Shown: piece after piece, positions 1-8,164 of the stretch
Layout of the letters: each line of letters opens with the position of its first letter
How positions within the stretch are numbered: the first letter of the stretch is position 1
DNA from: VYFG01 sp965204165
GTDB taxonomy: Bacteria > Pseudomonadota > Gammaproteobacteria > Arenicellales > Poriferihabitantaceae
Assembly: GCA_965204165.1 (NCBI GenBank)
Contig: OZ241969.1
Location: forward strand, 3,534,001-3,598,000
Direction: 5' to 3'
DNA: 64,000 bases
The notes under the pieces: model-generated
What the model saw: only the letters and a program-made list of their open reading frames with translations
What the model was told of the DNA's origin: nothing
Database searches by the model: none
Made by a program: the position numbers and the translations under genes

Positions 1-2
1 AT

Positions 3-1223
3 GTCGGCTTCAAGTACCACACGGTGCTTGCGCTGCAGTCCGTCCACCTGACGGCGCTGAACCTGCCGGACGAAGAGCGCTGGCTGCCGGTATTCTGGGC
101 GCTCGACTATTTCAAGCGCGCCCAGGGACAGGAGCGCCGTGCGAGCGGCTGGACGATGGGGCCGCAGCCGAAACCCATGGCCGGAACGGCCGGACAGGCC
201 CGGAAAAATCTGATCGACGCGTTGGATCGCTGGGACCTCGAGGCTGTCGATCCTGCCATCTGCGATTTCGTCAGGCTCGCGCCCCCGGGGCAGCTCTACG
301 AGCTCCTGTTCAGATACGGCGCCCGGGATCTTCGTGCGATCGGTCACAAGGTCATCGCGGTGCAGAACGTGCATCGCCTCTCGTCGGTCATCGGCCCCGA
401 AGATGCACCTGCCGTGCTTCGCTCCCTGGCCGCGGCGCTGCAGAATCACGGCTACGACGCGAATCCCGCCACTCGCGACCTGCCCGCCGATCGAACCTGG
501 CGAGAATTCCGGACGATGCTTGGAGAGGTTCCGAAGACCTGGGAAGAGGGCCGCCGGGATGACGCCGGACGCAATGAACTCGTCCGCACCCTCCGCGAGG
601 TTTCGGAACTCGATGCGGGCCGGGCGGTGATCGACCTCCTGAAGCACGGGGTGTCCACTGACTCGATCTGGGAGGCCCTGTTCGCCACGGCCGCGGAATT
701 GGTGATGCGCCAACCGAGGGTGGTGCCGGTGCATGCCCAGACGTCCGCCAACGCGTTTCACTATGTGTTCCGGCATGCGCGGACCGAGGAGACGAAGCTC
801 CTGGCGCTCCTGCAGTCCGCAGCCTTCATGCCGGAGTTCCACCGCCGTGTAGGCAGCGCGCAACCCAGCCTGCGGATTGAAGACCTGGAACCTCTCCCGG
901 TCTCCGATGACAGCGGGGAAGCGTTGCAGGATGCATTTTCCGAGCTGCCGCGCGATCACATCTCCAGCGCCCGCAAGGCATTGCACTACCTGCGACATGG
1001 TGGCTCCGCGTACCGGCTTGTCGCTACTGCACGTCGTCTGCTCGCCCGCAACGGCCGGCAGTCCCACGACTACAAGTTCACCGAGGCCGCCCTGGAGAAC
1101 TACAGGGAAATGGCGCCCACCATGTGGCGTGACCGGATCCTGTCCGCCTCGATGGCATATTTCACCGGGCCCGCAACGGCACCGAGCCCCGTTTCCCGAA
1201 AAGCGCTGCAGTTGCTTGGCTAG
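3..1223 (+). CDS. Hypothetical protein, 5' end outside the window
   Basis: The reading frame is open from base 3 (VGFKYHTVLALQS...), so the true start lies before the window; the GTG at 24 is only the first internal start-like codon. I do not recognise the family with confidence. The visible part is about 406 residues, mostly helical in appearance and without membrane segments. It contains motifs such as RWLPVFWALDYFK near the start and NAFHYVFRHARTEETKLL around residue 250, with several conserved-looking His, Trp and Tyr residues. The C-terminal half resembles small-molecule oxidoreductase or helical-repeat proteins only in a general way, and no function is assigned. It ends 158 bases before the CpdA-like gene on the same strand. 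Confidence 0.7.
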   Translation, partial: VGFKYHTVLALQSVHLTALNLPDEERWLPVFWALDYFKRAQGQERRASGWTMGPQPKPMAGTAGQARKNLIDALDRWDLEAVDPAICDFVRLAPPGQLYELLFRYGARDLRAIGHKVIAVQNVHRLSSVIGPEDAPAVLRSLAAALQNHGYDANPATRDLPADRTWREFRTMLGEVPKTWEEGRRDDAGRNELVRTLREVSELDAGRAVIDLLKHGVSTDSIWEALFATAAELVMRQPRVVPVHAQTSANAFHYVFRHARTEETKLLALLQSAAFMPEFHRRVGSAQPSLRIEDLEPLPVSDDSGEALQDAFSELPRDHISSARKALHYLRHGGSAYRLVATARRLLARNGRQSHDYKFTEAALENYREMAPTMWRDRILSASMAYFTGPATAPSPVSRKALQLLG

Positions 1224-1381
1224 CGACGATCTGGACATTCGGGCGCCGGGCAGGAAGTCGCGGGGCGATCGGGGTCGACTGGTTGCTGCCGCCGCCGCAG
1301 AGAAATTGATCCCTGCCGAGCGCAGGGTTACAATCGCGCCGCCGATGAACTGGTGAACGCCGCCGATTCCGAATCCAGACC

Positions 1382-2173
1382 ATGACCGCCTCCCCCGAGT
1401 CCTTGGAAATTGCCGGGGAGGACGGCATCCGCTTCGCCCAGGTCACCGATTGCCACCTCATGGACGAGCCGGATGGACGGCTGCGCGGTATCAATACCCG
1501 GGCGACACTGGAAGCCGTACTGGAGTCCATCGGAAACAACCACCCGCAACTTGATTTCCTGCTGTTCACCGGGGACATTTCCCAGACCGGCAGCCGTACC
1601 AGCTACGGGATATTCGCCTCGGCCCTGGCTTCCCTGAGCTGCCCGGTCTACTGCATTCCCGGGAACCATGACGACCCGGCCGGGCTGAACGACATCATCC
1701 CGACCAGCCCGGTGTCGGGATTGCGGACGATCCCGCTCGGCGCCAATCGCCTGCAGTTGCTGACCAGCTGGATCGCAGGAAAACACCATGGCCGGATTCC
1801 CGATGCCTGCCTGCGCCGCCTTGGCGGGCAACTGGCGAGGCCGCCCGGGGGCATGGACATCATCGCGCTCCACCATCCGCCGGTCGCGACCGGCTGCTGG
1901 CTTGACGGGATGGGACTTGTCAACCGTGCCGACCTGTACGATGAACTCGCCAAGGTTCCCCAACCTACCCTGCTGCTCTGCGGGCATATTCACCAGACCA
2001 TTGACCGGCAATTCGGCAATACCCGGGTGCTGACGGCTCCGTCGACCTGCTACCAGTTCAAGCCGGGCGCGGCCACGATGACGGTGGATGAGACCCGGAC
2101 GCCCGGCTACCGGTATTTCCACATCGAGTCGCCGCACCGGGTACACACCCGGGTCTACCACCTGGCGCACTGA
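1382..2173 (+). CDS. cpdA: Calcineurin-like phosphodiesterase, CpdA/Icc type
   Basis: This 263-residue cytoplasmic metallophosphoesterase probably hydrolyses 3',5'-cyclic nucleotides (cAMP to AMP), as CpdA does. The dimetal signature is complete and in order: VTDCHLMD near residue 20, FTGDISQTG near 60, IPGNHDDP near 95, HHPPV near 163 and LCGHIHQ near 198. The size matches CpdA (about 270 residues). It starts at ATG 1382 and ends 18 bases before the convergent methyltransferase gene. It is a single gene without an obvious operon partner. A broader phosphoesterase role cannot be excluded, because the family has several substrate types. Confidence 0.85.
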   Translation: MTASPESLEIAGEDGIRFAQVTDCHLMDEPDGRLRGINTRATLEAVLESIGNNHPQLDFLLFTGDISQTGSRTSYGIFASALASLSCPVYCIPGNHDDPAGLNDIIPTSPVSGLRTIPLGANRLQLLTSWIAGKHHGRIPDACLRRLGGQLARPPGGMDIIALHHPPVATGCWLDGMGLVNRADLYDELAKVPQPTLLLCGHIHQTIDRQFGNTRVLTAPSTCYQFKPGAATMTVDETRTPGYRYFHIESPHRVHTRVYHLAH

Positions 2174-2191
2174 ATGCGCCGCAATACCCGC

Positions 2192-3019
2192 TCAGACGAG
2201 CCTTGAGAGGTAGGTGTAGTAGTTACAGGAGGCAAAGAACCGCCCCCCGGCGATCAGTTCGGCCTGCCCGTCGACCCAGCGCTCCACTTCGCCGGCGCCC
2301 ATCATGTCCCCGCTTGCCACCATGGGCGCGTAGGTGTCGGCGAAGGACTTGAAATAGCTGGCCTTGCCGATTTCGGAGACGACATCGACAAGGGTGTCGT
2401 CGATCTCAAATCCGCATGCGGGCAACAGCCCGATCAGGTCCCGCATGACCAGCGGATTGTGGAAGGTGGTTTCGGCCAGCGCGCGGTCCATGCGCCGCCC
2501 GAGTTCAGGGTCCTCGGGAAACCCATAGGTCAGGGACGAGTAGTCGCCGTCGAAAACCGCAAGCAATCCCCCGGGGCGCAGAACACGGGCGCACTCGTTG
2601 ATCGCCGATTCCGGGTCCACCACATGGCTGATCACCGTGTGGGCGATGACCAGTCCGAATTCACCGGACGCACATGCCAGGTCGTGTGCGTCGCCGACCC
2701 GGAACTCGACCCGGTCCGCGATACCCGCCCGGTCCGCAAAATCCGTCGCCGCATTGATGAAGGCCGGGCTCTGGTCGACGCCGACAACGCGGCCGCGGAA
2801 ATTCGGTTTGTTCACCAGGGCGCGAATCATGGCACCGGTTCCGCACCCCACTTCCAGCGTCACCGAGTCGTCGGAAAATTCCAAGGCATCGGCATAGCGG
2901 TCGAACAGGCGGGTGAACACGGCATCCTGCGCCCGGCTTTCAAGCCGGCTGATCAGCCGCCCCGCAGTTTCGTCATCAAGTGAATGGGATCGGCAGTGGG
3001 GATCAACACTGGTCATCAT
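2192..3019 (-). CDS. Class I SAM-dependent methyltransferase
   Basis: A 275-residue soluble methyltransferase. The SAM-binding motif I is clear (VTLEVGCGTGAMIRAL, about residues 53-68), followed by an acidic motif II residue in VVGVDQSPAF and a DAHDLACASGEFGLVIAHTVISHV stretch typical of the Methyltransf_11/25 fold; the ARVLRPGGLLAVFDGD motif follows. The substrate is unknown. Two ATGs stand side by side at 3019 and 3016; the first is used here. It lies on the minus strand between the convergent CpdA-like gene and the PhzF-family gene, 68 bases downstream of the latter, and may share its transcript. UbiE/ArsM-like activities are possible but unsupported. Confidence 0.8.
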   Translation of the reverse strand: MMTSVDPHCRSHSLDDETAGRLISRLESRAQDAVFTRLFDRYADALEFSDDSVTLEVGCGTGAMIRALVNKPNFRGRVVGVDQSPAFINAATDFADRAGIADRVEFRVGDAHDLACASGEFGLVIAHTVISHVVDPESAINECARVLRPGGLLAVFDGDYSSLTYGFPEDPELGRRMDRALAETTFHNPLVMRDLIGLLPACGFEIDDTLVDVVSEIGKASYFKSFADTYAPMVASGDMMGAGEVERWVDGQAELIAGGRFFASCNYYTYLSRLV

Positions 3020-3087
3020 GATGGTCTCTGTTATGAACGGTCCACTCTATCGCAACGGGTCGCCGGCCGCCAGTTGGGCCCCGCCGG

Positions 3088-3975
3088 TCAGGCATCCAGC
3101 ATCTCGCCCTGCAATACCTCATACACGCTGCCGCCGACCTGCACGTCAATTCCGTCGGCGAGACGCTTCCCGCGCAGACGGATCAGCGAAGGACGCCGCA
3201 GCCCGTGGCCCTGCTCGATGGAGAAATCGAATCCTGCCGCAAGATCGGGTCGGTGTTCCAGCAGGTAGGCACCGAAGAAGGCGGCTCCGTTGCCTGTTGC
3301 CGGGTCCTCTCGGACACCGTCGGCCTCGAAGAAAAACCGCACCTGGAAATCATGCGCCGCCTGCCGCGTTTCCCGGCAGAACAGGTAGACCAGTTTCGGA
3401 ATGCCCTGATCGGCCAAGGCGGCATGCTGCGCGAGGTCGAGACGGGCGCGAAAAAGTGCATCGGCGGACTTGAGCGGCACCATCAGGGCGGCAGTGCCCG
3501 CCGAGACGACCTGAACCGGTAAGGCCGAATCCAGATCGTCCACCGTGAGGCCGAGTGATTCGCAGACAAGATCATGGGGCAGGACCTTGCCGAGCTGCAT
3601 GGCCGGCCCCTGCATCCACGCGATCTCGGTACCGTCCGCATCCCTCTCGAAGCTTACGCGTATGGATCCGATCGCGGTCTGAAGGTCGATTTCGTCCCGG
3701 TCCCGCGCTCCCAGGAACCGCCGTATGACATAGGCAGTGCCGATCAGGGGGTGGCCGGTGAATTCGATTTCACGTACCGGCGTGAAAATCCGTACGGAGT
3801 ATTTCCCGTTCCTCGCGGGAAGCCTGACGAAGGTGGTTTCGGAGAAGTTCATTTCCGCGGCAATCCCCTGCATGCGCTGCCGCCCGGGAAATTCGTCCCC
3901 GCAAATGACCGCGAGAGGGTTTCCGGCCAGCGGCTCGCTGGCGAAAACATCGACGATGTACGCCCGGTACGTCAT
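3088..3975 (-). CDS. PhzF-family isomerase / epimerase-like protein
   Basis: A 295-residue member of the PhzF (phenazine biosynthesis F-like) family, which has a diaminopimelate-epimerase fold. Supporting features are the N-terminal IVDVFASEPLAGNPLAVI, the catalytic-glutamate segment EMNFSETTFV near residue 45, TGHPLIGTAYVI near 75 and DPATGNGAAFFGAYL near 225. The length matches the family (260-300). No other phenazine genes are nearby, so phenazine synthesis is not implied; most members outside phz operons have unknown substrates. It is on the minus strand, 24 bases downstream of a small unknown gene and upstream of the methyltransferase gene, so the three may be co-transcribed. Confidence 0.85.
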   Translation of the reverse strand: MTYRAYIVDVFASEPLAGNPLAVICGDEFPGRQRMQGIAAEMNFSETTFVRLPARNGKYSVRIFTPVREIEFTGHPLIGTAYVIRRFLGARDRDEIDLQTAIGSIRVSFERDADGTEIAWMQGPAMQLGKVLPHDLVCESLGLTVDDLDSALPVQVVSAGTAALMVPLKSADALFRARLDLAQHAALADQGIPKLVYLFCRETRQAAHDFQVRFFFEADGVREDPATGNGAAFFGAYLLEHRPDLAAGFDFSIEQGHGLRRPSLIRLRGKRLADGIDVQVGGSVYEVLQGEMLDA

Positions 3976-3999
3976 CCGGCGGAGCCGGCAGGTCGACCG

Positions 4000-4266
4000 C
4001 TAGTGCTCACCGGGATACCAGAGCGTGTCACCCGTCTCGGCATCAACGAGCAGGATGATGTAGTCAGGGTCGAAGGTATTGGGCTCAATCTTGCAATGGA
4101 AGGTCACGGAAAAGAATTTTCCGAACAGACCGACCATCGTGAGTTCCTCGTCCTCGTCCTTGAGTTCAACATCACGGCCCGTGACGGTCAGGGACAGCCC
4201 CGATGCCTGGTACTCCTCGTGCAGGTACCGGGTGGCGATTTCCAATGCTTCAGTTTCACTAATCAT
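4000..4266 (-). CDS. Small hypothetical protein (88 aa)
   Basis: An acidic 88-residue protein with no signal peptide or membrane segment. The layout (MISETEALEIATRYLHEEY at the start, then strands ending in YIILLVDAETGDTLWYPGEH) recalls the PepSY/NTF2-like layout of one helix plus a sheet, but the match is too weak to name. It begins at ATG 4266 and ends 24 bases before the PhzF-family gene on the same strand, so the two are probably co-transcribed. Its 156-base upstream spacer (4267-4422) contains no other gene I can see. Confidence 0.6.
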   Translation of the reverse strand: MISETEALEIATRYLHEEYQASGLSLTVTGRDVELKDEDEELTMVGLFGKFFSVTFHCKIEPNTFDPDYIILLVDAETGDTLWYPGEH

Positions 4267-4422
4267 GGTTTACCTGGATTGTCATTGTTGTTTACCTGGA
4301 GTCGACGGGCCTGGGTGTACCGCCGGATCCGCAACCGGATACCGCCGGACACCACGTCTGCCCGGCGCACCGAAAATCTTCACAGGATGTCCCCCAAGGG
4401 CAGATATCCCGACCCATCGGCG

Positions 4423-5025
4423 TTACATGGGACGGTAACCCGGCAGGGTCTCGATATTCCCGAACCACTCCCTGATTGCCGGATAGGCTTCCAGCGAAAG
4501 GCCTGCGTCAGGAGCAAGCAGGCTGTAGGGATAGCATGCGACATCGGCGATCGTGGGATGGGCATTACCGGCAAGCCAGGTTGTTTGCGACAATCGGGTC
4601 TCAAGCAGGTCGAGCGCATCGGTGGCGATCCGGTGGCACTCGTCGAGGCTGCCGGTCCCGGCGAGCCTGATCGGGTTGTTGAGCGAGATCGACCGGCCCC
4701 GGGCCAGTCCGTAACGCATCATGCCCTGCTCGAAGACCAGCCAACGGGTCACCATCGCAGCCGTCAATGCCTCCTTCGGCAACCAGTTCCCATCGGCATA
4801 TTTCTTCGCCAGGTATACCAGGATGGCGGCCGAATCATGCAGCACTGTCCCATCATCGTCAATCACCGGCACACAGGCCTCTGGGTTGATCGCGAGAAAC
4901 CAGGGCTCACGATGCTCCCCCCTGGACAGGTCGACCGTCACGGTCTCGTGGGGCAGGCCGATCAGCGAGAGGAAAAGCCGGATCTTGTAGCAGTTGCCTG
5001 AACGGCCGAAATCGTACAGTTTCAT
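4423..5025 (-). CDS. Glutathione S-transferase family protein
   Basis: A 200-residue glutathione transferase. The thioredoxin-like N-terminal half starts MKLYDFGRSGNCYKIRLFL and holds the glutathione-contacting segments ACVPVIDDDGTVLHDSAAIL (cis-Pro and the Asp-Ser pair). The helical C-terminal half has the typical TIADVACYPY N-capping motif near residue 160. It probably conjugates glutathione or reduces electrophiles in the cytoplasm; the substrate is unknown. I use ATG 5025 rather than an upstream in-frame start because the domain begins there and this ATG overlaps the stop of the preceding gene by four bases (ATGA), a mark of translational coupling. Confidence 0.88.
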   Translation of the reverse strand: MKLYDFGRSGNCYKIRLFLSLIGLPHETVTVDLSRGEHREPWFLAINPEACVPVIDDDGTVLHDSAAILVYLAKKYADGNWLPKEALTAAMVTRWLVFEQGMMRYGLARGRSISLNNPIRLAGTGSLDECHRIATDALDLLETRLSQTTWLAGNAHPTIADVACYPYSLLAPDAGLSLEAYPAIREWFGNIETLPGYRPM

Positions 5026-5519
5026 TGGCGGACTCCGGAACAGGATTCCCGGGAAGCACGGGGAGGGCTTCCCTCGAGTCGGCGCCGCGCCTCGTCCAGC
5101 ATCTGCGCCGCCTCCCGGGGAAGATGCGCGCAATCCGGCCCATAACATCCGACAAATTCGTCGTACCGGCCCTGTTCAAAAAGGTTCCTCGAGGCCTCGA
5201 TGCCCTGGTCGCGAATCCGTAGTATCTCCTCCCGTCGCTGTGCCTCCCGATCAAGGGTGCCCTGACTGAAATCCATCTTGATTTCCATGCCGGTCAGCAG
5301 GGTAAACAGCAGCCTCGTCTCCGCCCAGTGACTGGAGAAGTCGTCCCTTGCAAACTGGTGGACCTCGAGGGTGCCGTCGGCGTGTTGCGCCTCGATGAAC
5401 GGGGCGCGGAGCAACGGCCTGCTGACGCGTATCGAGCGCAGCGGAGAACGGCGGTCCGTATCCAGCATCAGGGCACTGATGATCGGGTTGTCACCGTAGA
5501 ATTCGAACACGTGAATCAT
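5022..5519 (-). CDS. Hypothetical protein coupled to the GST gene
   Basis: A 165-residue soluble protein of unknown function. I place the start at ATG 5519 (MIHVFEFYGDNPIISAL), because the residues added by the further upstream start are low complexity. The N-terminal half looks like a sheet (ISALMLDTDRRSPLRSIRVS); the C-terminal half is a charged helix (RREEILRIRDQGIEASRNLFEQGRYDEF) ending in a basic, disordered tail. Its stop overlaps the GST start, so the two proteins are made together and may act together. No family could be recognised. Confidence 0.6.
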   Translation of the reverse strand: MIHVFEFYGDNPIISALMLDTDRRSPLRSIRVSRPLLRAPFIEAQHADGTLEVHQFARDDFSSHWAETRLLFTLLTGMEIKMDFSQGTLDREAQRREEILRIRDQGIEASRNLFEQGRYDEFVGCYGPDCAHLPREAAQMLDEARRRLEGSPPRASRESCSGVRQ

Positions 5520-5625
5520 GGGTGTGCTCACTTGAATCTGTTCTTGGCAGCCTTGGCCTGGGGCGGCGGAGGCCATAAGGGCAGGAATTCCGGTAACGTC
5601 GCACTGAGGTGTTTGTCTACTGTCG

Positions 5626-5645
5626 CAGAACTGATATCAGTGCTG
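5626..5645. promoter_or_regulatory. Palindrome upstream of the GST gene pair
   Basis: A perfect 12-bp palindrome (ACTGATATCAGT, 5630-5641) is framed by a further CAG/CTG pair, giving an almost symmetric 20-bp site. It lies about 110 bases upstream of the start of the 5022-5519 gene, in the 194-base spacer behind DUF1641. Such a site could be a dimeric repressor operator. No promoter hexamers could be tied to it. Confidence 0.3.
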
Positions 5646-5713
5646 ACCTGCTGCCCGCCGCACCGGGATTGAACGCCATCATGCTGCCCTCCCCCGGCCA
5701 ACCAGCCGGCAGG

Positions 5714-6118
5714 CTATTTCCGGAGGCTCTCCCCCAGGTTCCTGCCCAGTATGGCGAGAATACGCAGACCCTCCTGTGTACCCGGATCATTCATTTGCTT
5801 GACCAGGTTACCGAGGCCCCCCTTTGCCGGCGGTGAAGACGACAATTCGATGCTGGTCTTGCTGAGCGCCTCCGAAAGGCCCTTCAGCAGAGCCTTGTTC
5901 TCCGGCCGATCAAGATTCTGCAGCAGCCGGACGAGCTCCTGGTTCCGTGTCAGGCGATCAAGCAGCGTGACGCCCTCGGAAAGCGCCGAAGCCATTCTGG
6001 CGACCATGTCATCGTTGAGCGCGTCCTTGGCCGCCGCGATGACGGTGCCGATCTCGGCCAGTCCCTCCAGGCTCTTTTCCAGGCTCTTGTTGTCCTCTTC
6101 TTCTGATCCGGATGTCAT
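5714..6118 (-). CDS. DUF1641 family protein
   Basis: A 134-residue, mostly helical protein that matches the DUF1641 layout: an N-terminal acidic stretch, the central LLDRLTRNQELVRLLQNLDRPENKALLKGLSEAL, and a C-terminal GLGNLVKQMNDPGTQEGLRILAILGRNLG. DUF1641 genes are often found beside sulfide:quinone oxidoreductase-like flavoproteins, and here the gene starts 11 bases after the SQR-like gene ends. It may be a small partner or membrane-docking helper of that enzyme, but its biochemical role is unknown. It is the last gene of the long minus-strand cluster that begins at scnB. Confidence 0.8.
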   Translation of the reverse strand: MTSGSEEEDNKSLEKSLEGLAEIGTVIAAAKDALNDDMVARMASALSEGVTLLDRLTRNQELVRLLQNLDRPENKALLKGLSEALSKTSIELSSSPPAKGGLGNLVKQMNDPGTQEGLRILAILGRNLGESLRK

Positions 6119-6129
6119 CGGTGTCTGCC

Positions 6130-7263
6130 TTACAGTAGTCCGCGAACGCTGCTCCAGTACATCTTGTTGTAGCTGACCTTGAACCAGTGCATGGATTTGT
6201 TCGGTTCTTTCAGATCGGGCGGAAAGTCATAGTTGAACATCGCATAGGTCGCCTTGTCGAAGCCGGCCTCGATGAAGCAGTACACCTTGCCGTTGTATTC
6301 AGTGACCGGTGCGCCGATCTTGATCACCGAGGCGATGTTCTCCGCGATGACCTCGGCCTGGAAATGGGCCGCCGACCCTGTCTTGCTGACCGGAAGGTCG
6401 GTGGTGTCGCCAACGACATAGACATTGTCATGGCCCGTCATCATCAGGGTGTGCCGGTCGGTCGGAATCCAGCCGTCCTGTCCCAGTTCGCTGTTGATAA
6501 TGGCCTCAGCACCGTTGTGCTCCGGAATCGAAATCAGGAGATCGTACTGGTATTCGGTACCTTCGAGGCTCTTGACAATCTTGTTCTCGACGTCGACCTC
6601 ATCGACGTTGAACAGGGTCTCGTACTCCACGCCCATGCGCCGGAACTCGGGTTCCGCCCAGGCGGCCACGTTCTCGATACTGTGAATCCGGTTGATCGGA
6701 TAGTGGTACTTGATCTCGACCTTGTCGCGAATGCCGCGGGACTTGAAATAGTCGTGCAGGGAAAAGGTGACCTCCACCGGCGCGATCGGACATTTGTGGG
6801 GCACCCCGACGACGATGGCAACCCTGCCGCCCTCGAATTCCCGCAGGGCCTTGAACATCTTGATCGCCCCTTCCTCGGTATAGAAGGTTTCGGAACCCTC
6901 GTTCAGGCCGGGTATGTTCTTCGGCATGATGCGTGAACCGGTTGCGATCACGAGTATGTCGTAGTCATGGGTCCGGCCGCTCGCTGTCGTCACCCGGTTG
7001 TTGTCGAGATCGAACTGTTCTGCCGGATCGACATGAAATTCGATGGAACTCTCGAGCAGGCTCGCCTGGTCGCGATACAGTTCATCGGGCATCATCTGTC
7101 CGAAGGCGACATACATCAGGCCCGGCTGATACATGTGGCGGTCGGAATCCGACAGCATGGTGATTCCCGCCTTGCCCGCGCTGATTTCCGACGCCAGGCG
7201 CCGGGCCACATTGTTGGCGATGATCGTACCGCCGGTACCACCGCCCACCACCAGAATTTTCAT
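6130..7263 (-). CDS. Sulfide:quinone oxidoreductase-like FAD protein
   Basis: A 377-residue FAD-dependent pyridine-nucleotide-disulfide-type oxidoreductase of the SQR family. It has the N-terminal dinucleotide fold MKILVVGGGTGGTIIANNV, a second motif ATGSRIMPKNIPG near residue 108, and VYVVGDTTDLPVSKTGSAAH near 281. Two cysteines, Cys158 (PHKCPIAP) and Cys329 (KVYCFIEAG), sit where SQR redox cysteines are expected. It probably passes electrons from sulfide or a persulfide to quinone at the membrane face. An excellent ribosome site (GGGAGG) precedes ATG 7263. TusA lies 41 bases upstream and DUF1641 follows. Related flavocytochrome c or rhodanese-coupled roles are alternatives. Confidence 0.83.
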   Translation of the reverse strand: MKILVVGGGTGGTIIANNVARRLASEISAGKAGITMLSDSDRHMYQPGLMYVAFGQMMPDELYRDQASLLESSIEFHVDPAEQFDLDNNRVTTASGRTHDYDILVIATGSRIMPKNIPGLNEGSETFYTEEGAIKMFKALREFEGGRVAIVVGVPHKCPIAPVEVTFSLHDYFKSRGIRDKVEIKYHYPINRIHSIENVAAWAEPEFRRMGVEYETLFNVDEVDVENKIVKSLEGTEYQYDLLISIPEHNGAEAIINSELGQDGWIPTDRHTLMMTGHDNVYVVGDTTDLPVSKTGSAAHFQAEVIAENIASVIKIGAPVTEYNGKVYCFIEAGFDKATYAMFNYDFPPDLKEPNKSMHWFKVSYNKMYWSSVRGLL

Positions 7264-7304
7264 TTCATCCTCCCGTCTATCTCCGCGGCGTCTTGATACG
7301 GGTG

Positions 7305-7535
7305 TTACTTCACCTTTTTCACCGTGACGTGCCAGACGTCATCGATCTGTTCCGAACTCACGAGTTCATGACCGATCTTGGCAACCCACTCGGGAACGTC
7401 GTTGGCGGTGCCGCTGTCGGTCGACAGCAGCTCGAGCGTGTCGCCGACCTCCGCCTGTTTCATGCACCGGATCAGTTCCATCAGCGGCCCCGGGCAATAG
7501 GTATTCTTCGCATCAACAATTTTGTGTTCACTCAT
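7305..7535 (-). CDS. tusA: TusA-type sulfur carrier protein
   Basis: A 76-residue TusA/SirA-family protein. The family signature CPxP-like motif is present as TYCPGPLMELIRCMKQ with the persulfide-carrying Cys14. The two-layer sandwich length fits (70-80 residues). TusA accepts sulfane sulfur and hands it to partners such as DsrE; in sulfur oxidisers it feeds cytoplasmic sulfur oxidation. It sits between the DsrE gene (31 bases upstream) and the SQR-like gene, so it most likely carries sulfur released from thiocyanate or sulfide rather than serving tRNA thiolation. AGGAGG precedes the ATG. Confidence 0.88.
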   Translation of the reverse strand: MSEHKIVDAKNTYCPGPLMELIRCMKQAEVGDTLELLSTDSGTANDVPEWVAKIGHELVSSEQIDDVWHVTVKKVK

Positions 7536-7566
7536 GTCATCCCTCCTGGCACAGGTTTCTCTGCCA

Positions 7567-7959
7567 TCAGAAAGTTAAGATCTGCGATCCCTCGGCATCG
7601 CTCAGGAACTTGGTCAACCCGGTCGACGGGCCGAACTCGCCCATCAGGTCGCCGTCCTTCAGTTCCAGCAGGTCCATCGCCATCGAACAGGGCAGCAGGG
7701 CCGCATCTCCGAGCTCCGCCGCCTGCTGGAACAGTTCCCGAAAGGGGGGCACGCCTTCACGGCCGAGCACGCTGCTACCGAAATCACCCTCGGCCGGGGC
7801 GGCGTCCTCGTTGCCCTTGACGAAGTACTTCATCGCGTTCATGGAAAAGAATACAGTGACGTCGTCGCCCGATGCGGCTCCGACCGAGGCGACCATGGCC
7901 GCCATCTGCAGCTTTTCGTGCTCGCCCGACAGGCAGATTATGCTGATCTTGTTGGTCAC
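7567..7959 (-). CDS. DsrE-family peroxiredoxin-like sulfur relay protein
   Basis: A 130-residue DsrE/DsrF-like protein (DsrE2 type). It opens with KISIICLSGEHEKLQMAAMVASVGAASGDDVTVFFSM and holds a conserved-looking cysteine in LLPCSMAMDLLEL near residue 93, the likely persulfide site; a second cysteine (Cys9) is near the N-terminus. The start is GTG at 7959, with a purine-rich GAAGGAA upstream. It adjoins tusA, matching the common dsrE-tusA pairs of sulfur-oxidising bacteria. It probably exchanges sulfane sulfur with TusA in the cytoplasm or at the membrane. Confidence 0.83.
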   Translation of the reverse strand: MTNKISIICLSGEHEKLQMAAMVASVGAASGDDVTVFFSMNAMKYFVKGNEDAAPAEGDFGSSVLGREGVPPFRELFQQAAELGDAALLPCSMAMDLLELKDGDLMGEFGPSTGLTKFLSDAEGSQILTF

Positions 7960-8147
7960 TTCGGTTCCTTCGGTCAGGCTGGGGTGGAACTGTACGCGGT
8001 CTGAGGGGGTTCCATGCTGATCCCTACGCGCACCTGCCGATCCGGCACGCAGTTCCGGACTCGCCGGTTATGGTCGGGCGCTGTTGCCATTTGGCCGGAA
8101 ATACTGCTCTCTCCTCGTGTTAACTCATTGCATGAATAAATGATTGG

Positions 8148-8163
8148 AAGACATTGATGTCTT
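8148..8163 (-). terminator. Hairpin just after the permease stop
   Basis: A perfect 7-bp inverted repeat (AAGACAT / ATGTCTT, 2-nt loop) begins one base beyond the permease stop on the minus strand. It is followed by an AT-rich stretch without a clean T-run, so it may be a weak terminator or a processing and stability hairpin. The 205-base spacer 7960-8164 has no gene. The hairpin could set the ratio between the scn/ABC part of the transcript and the sulfur relay part. Confidence 0.4.
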
Positions 8164-8164
8164 G

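Noticed and set aside
3574..5001. 475-codon plus-strand frame
   Set aside because: It crosses three minus-strand genes (PhzF, small protein, GST) and its translation is low complexity and without motifs.
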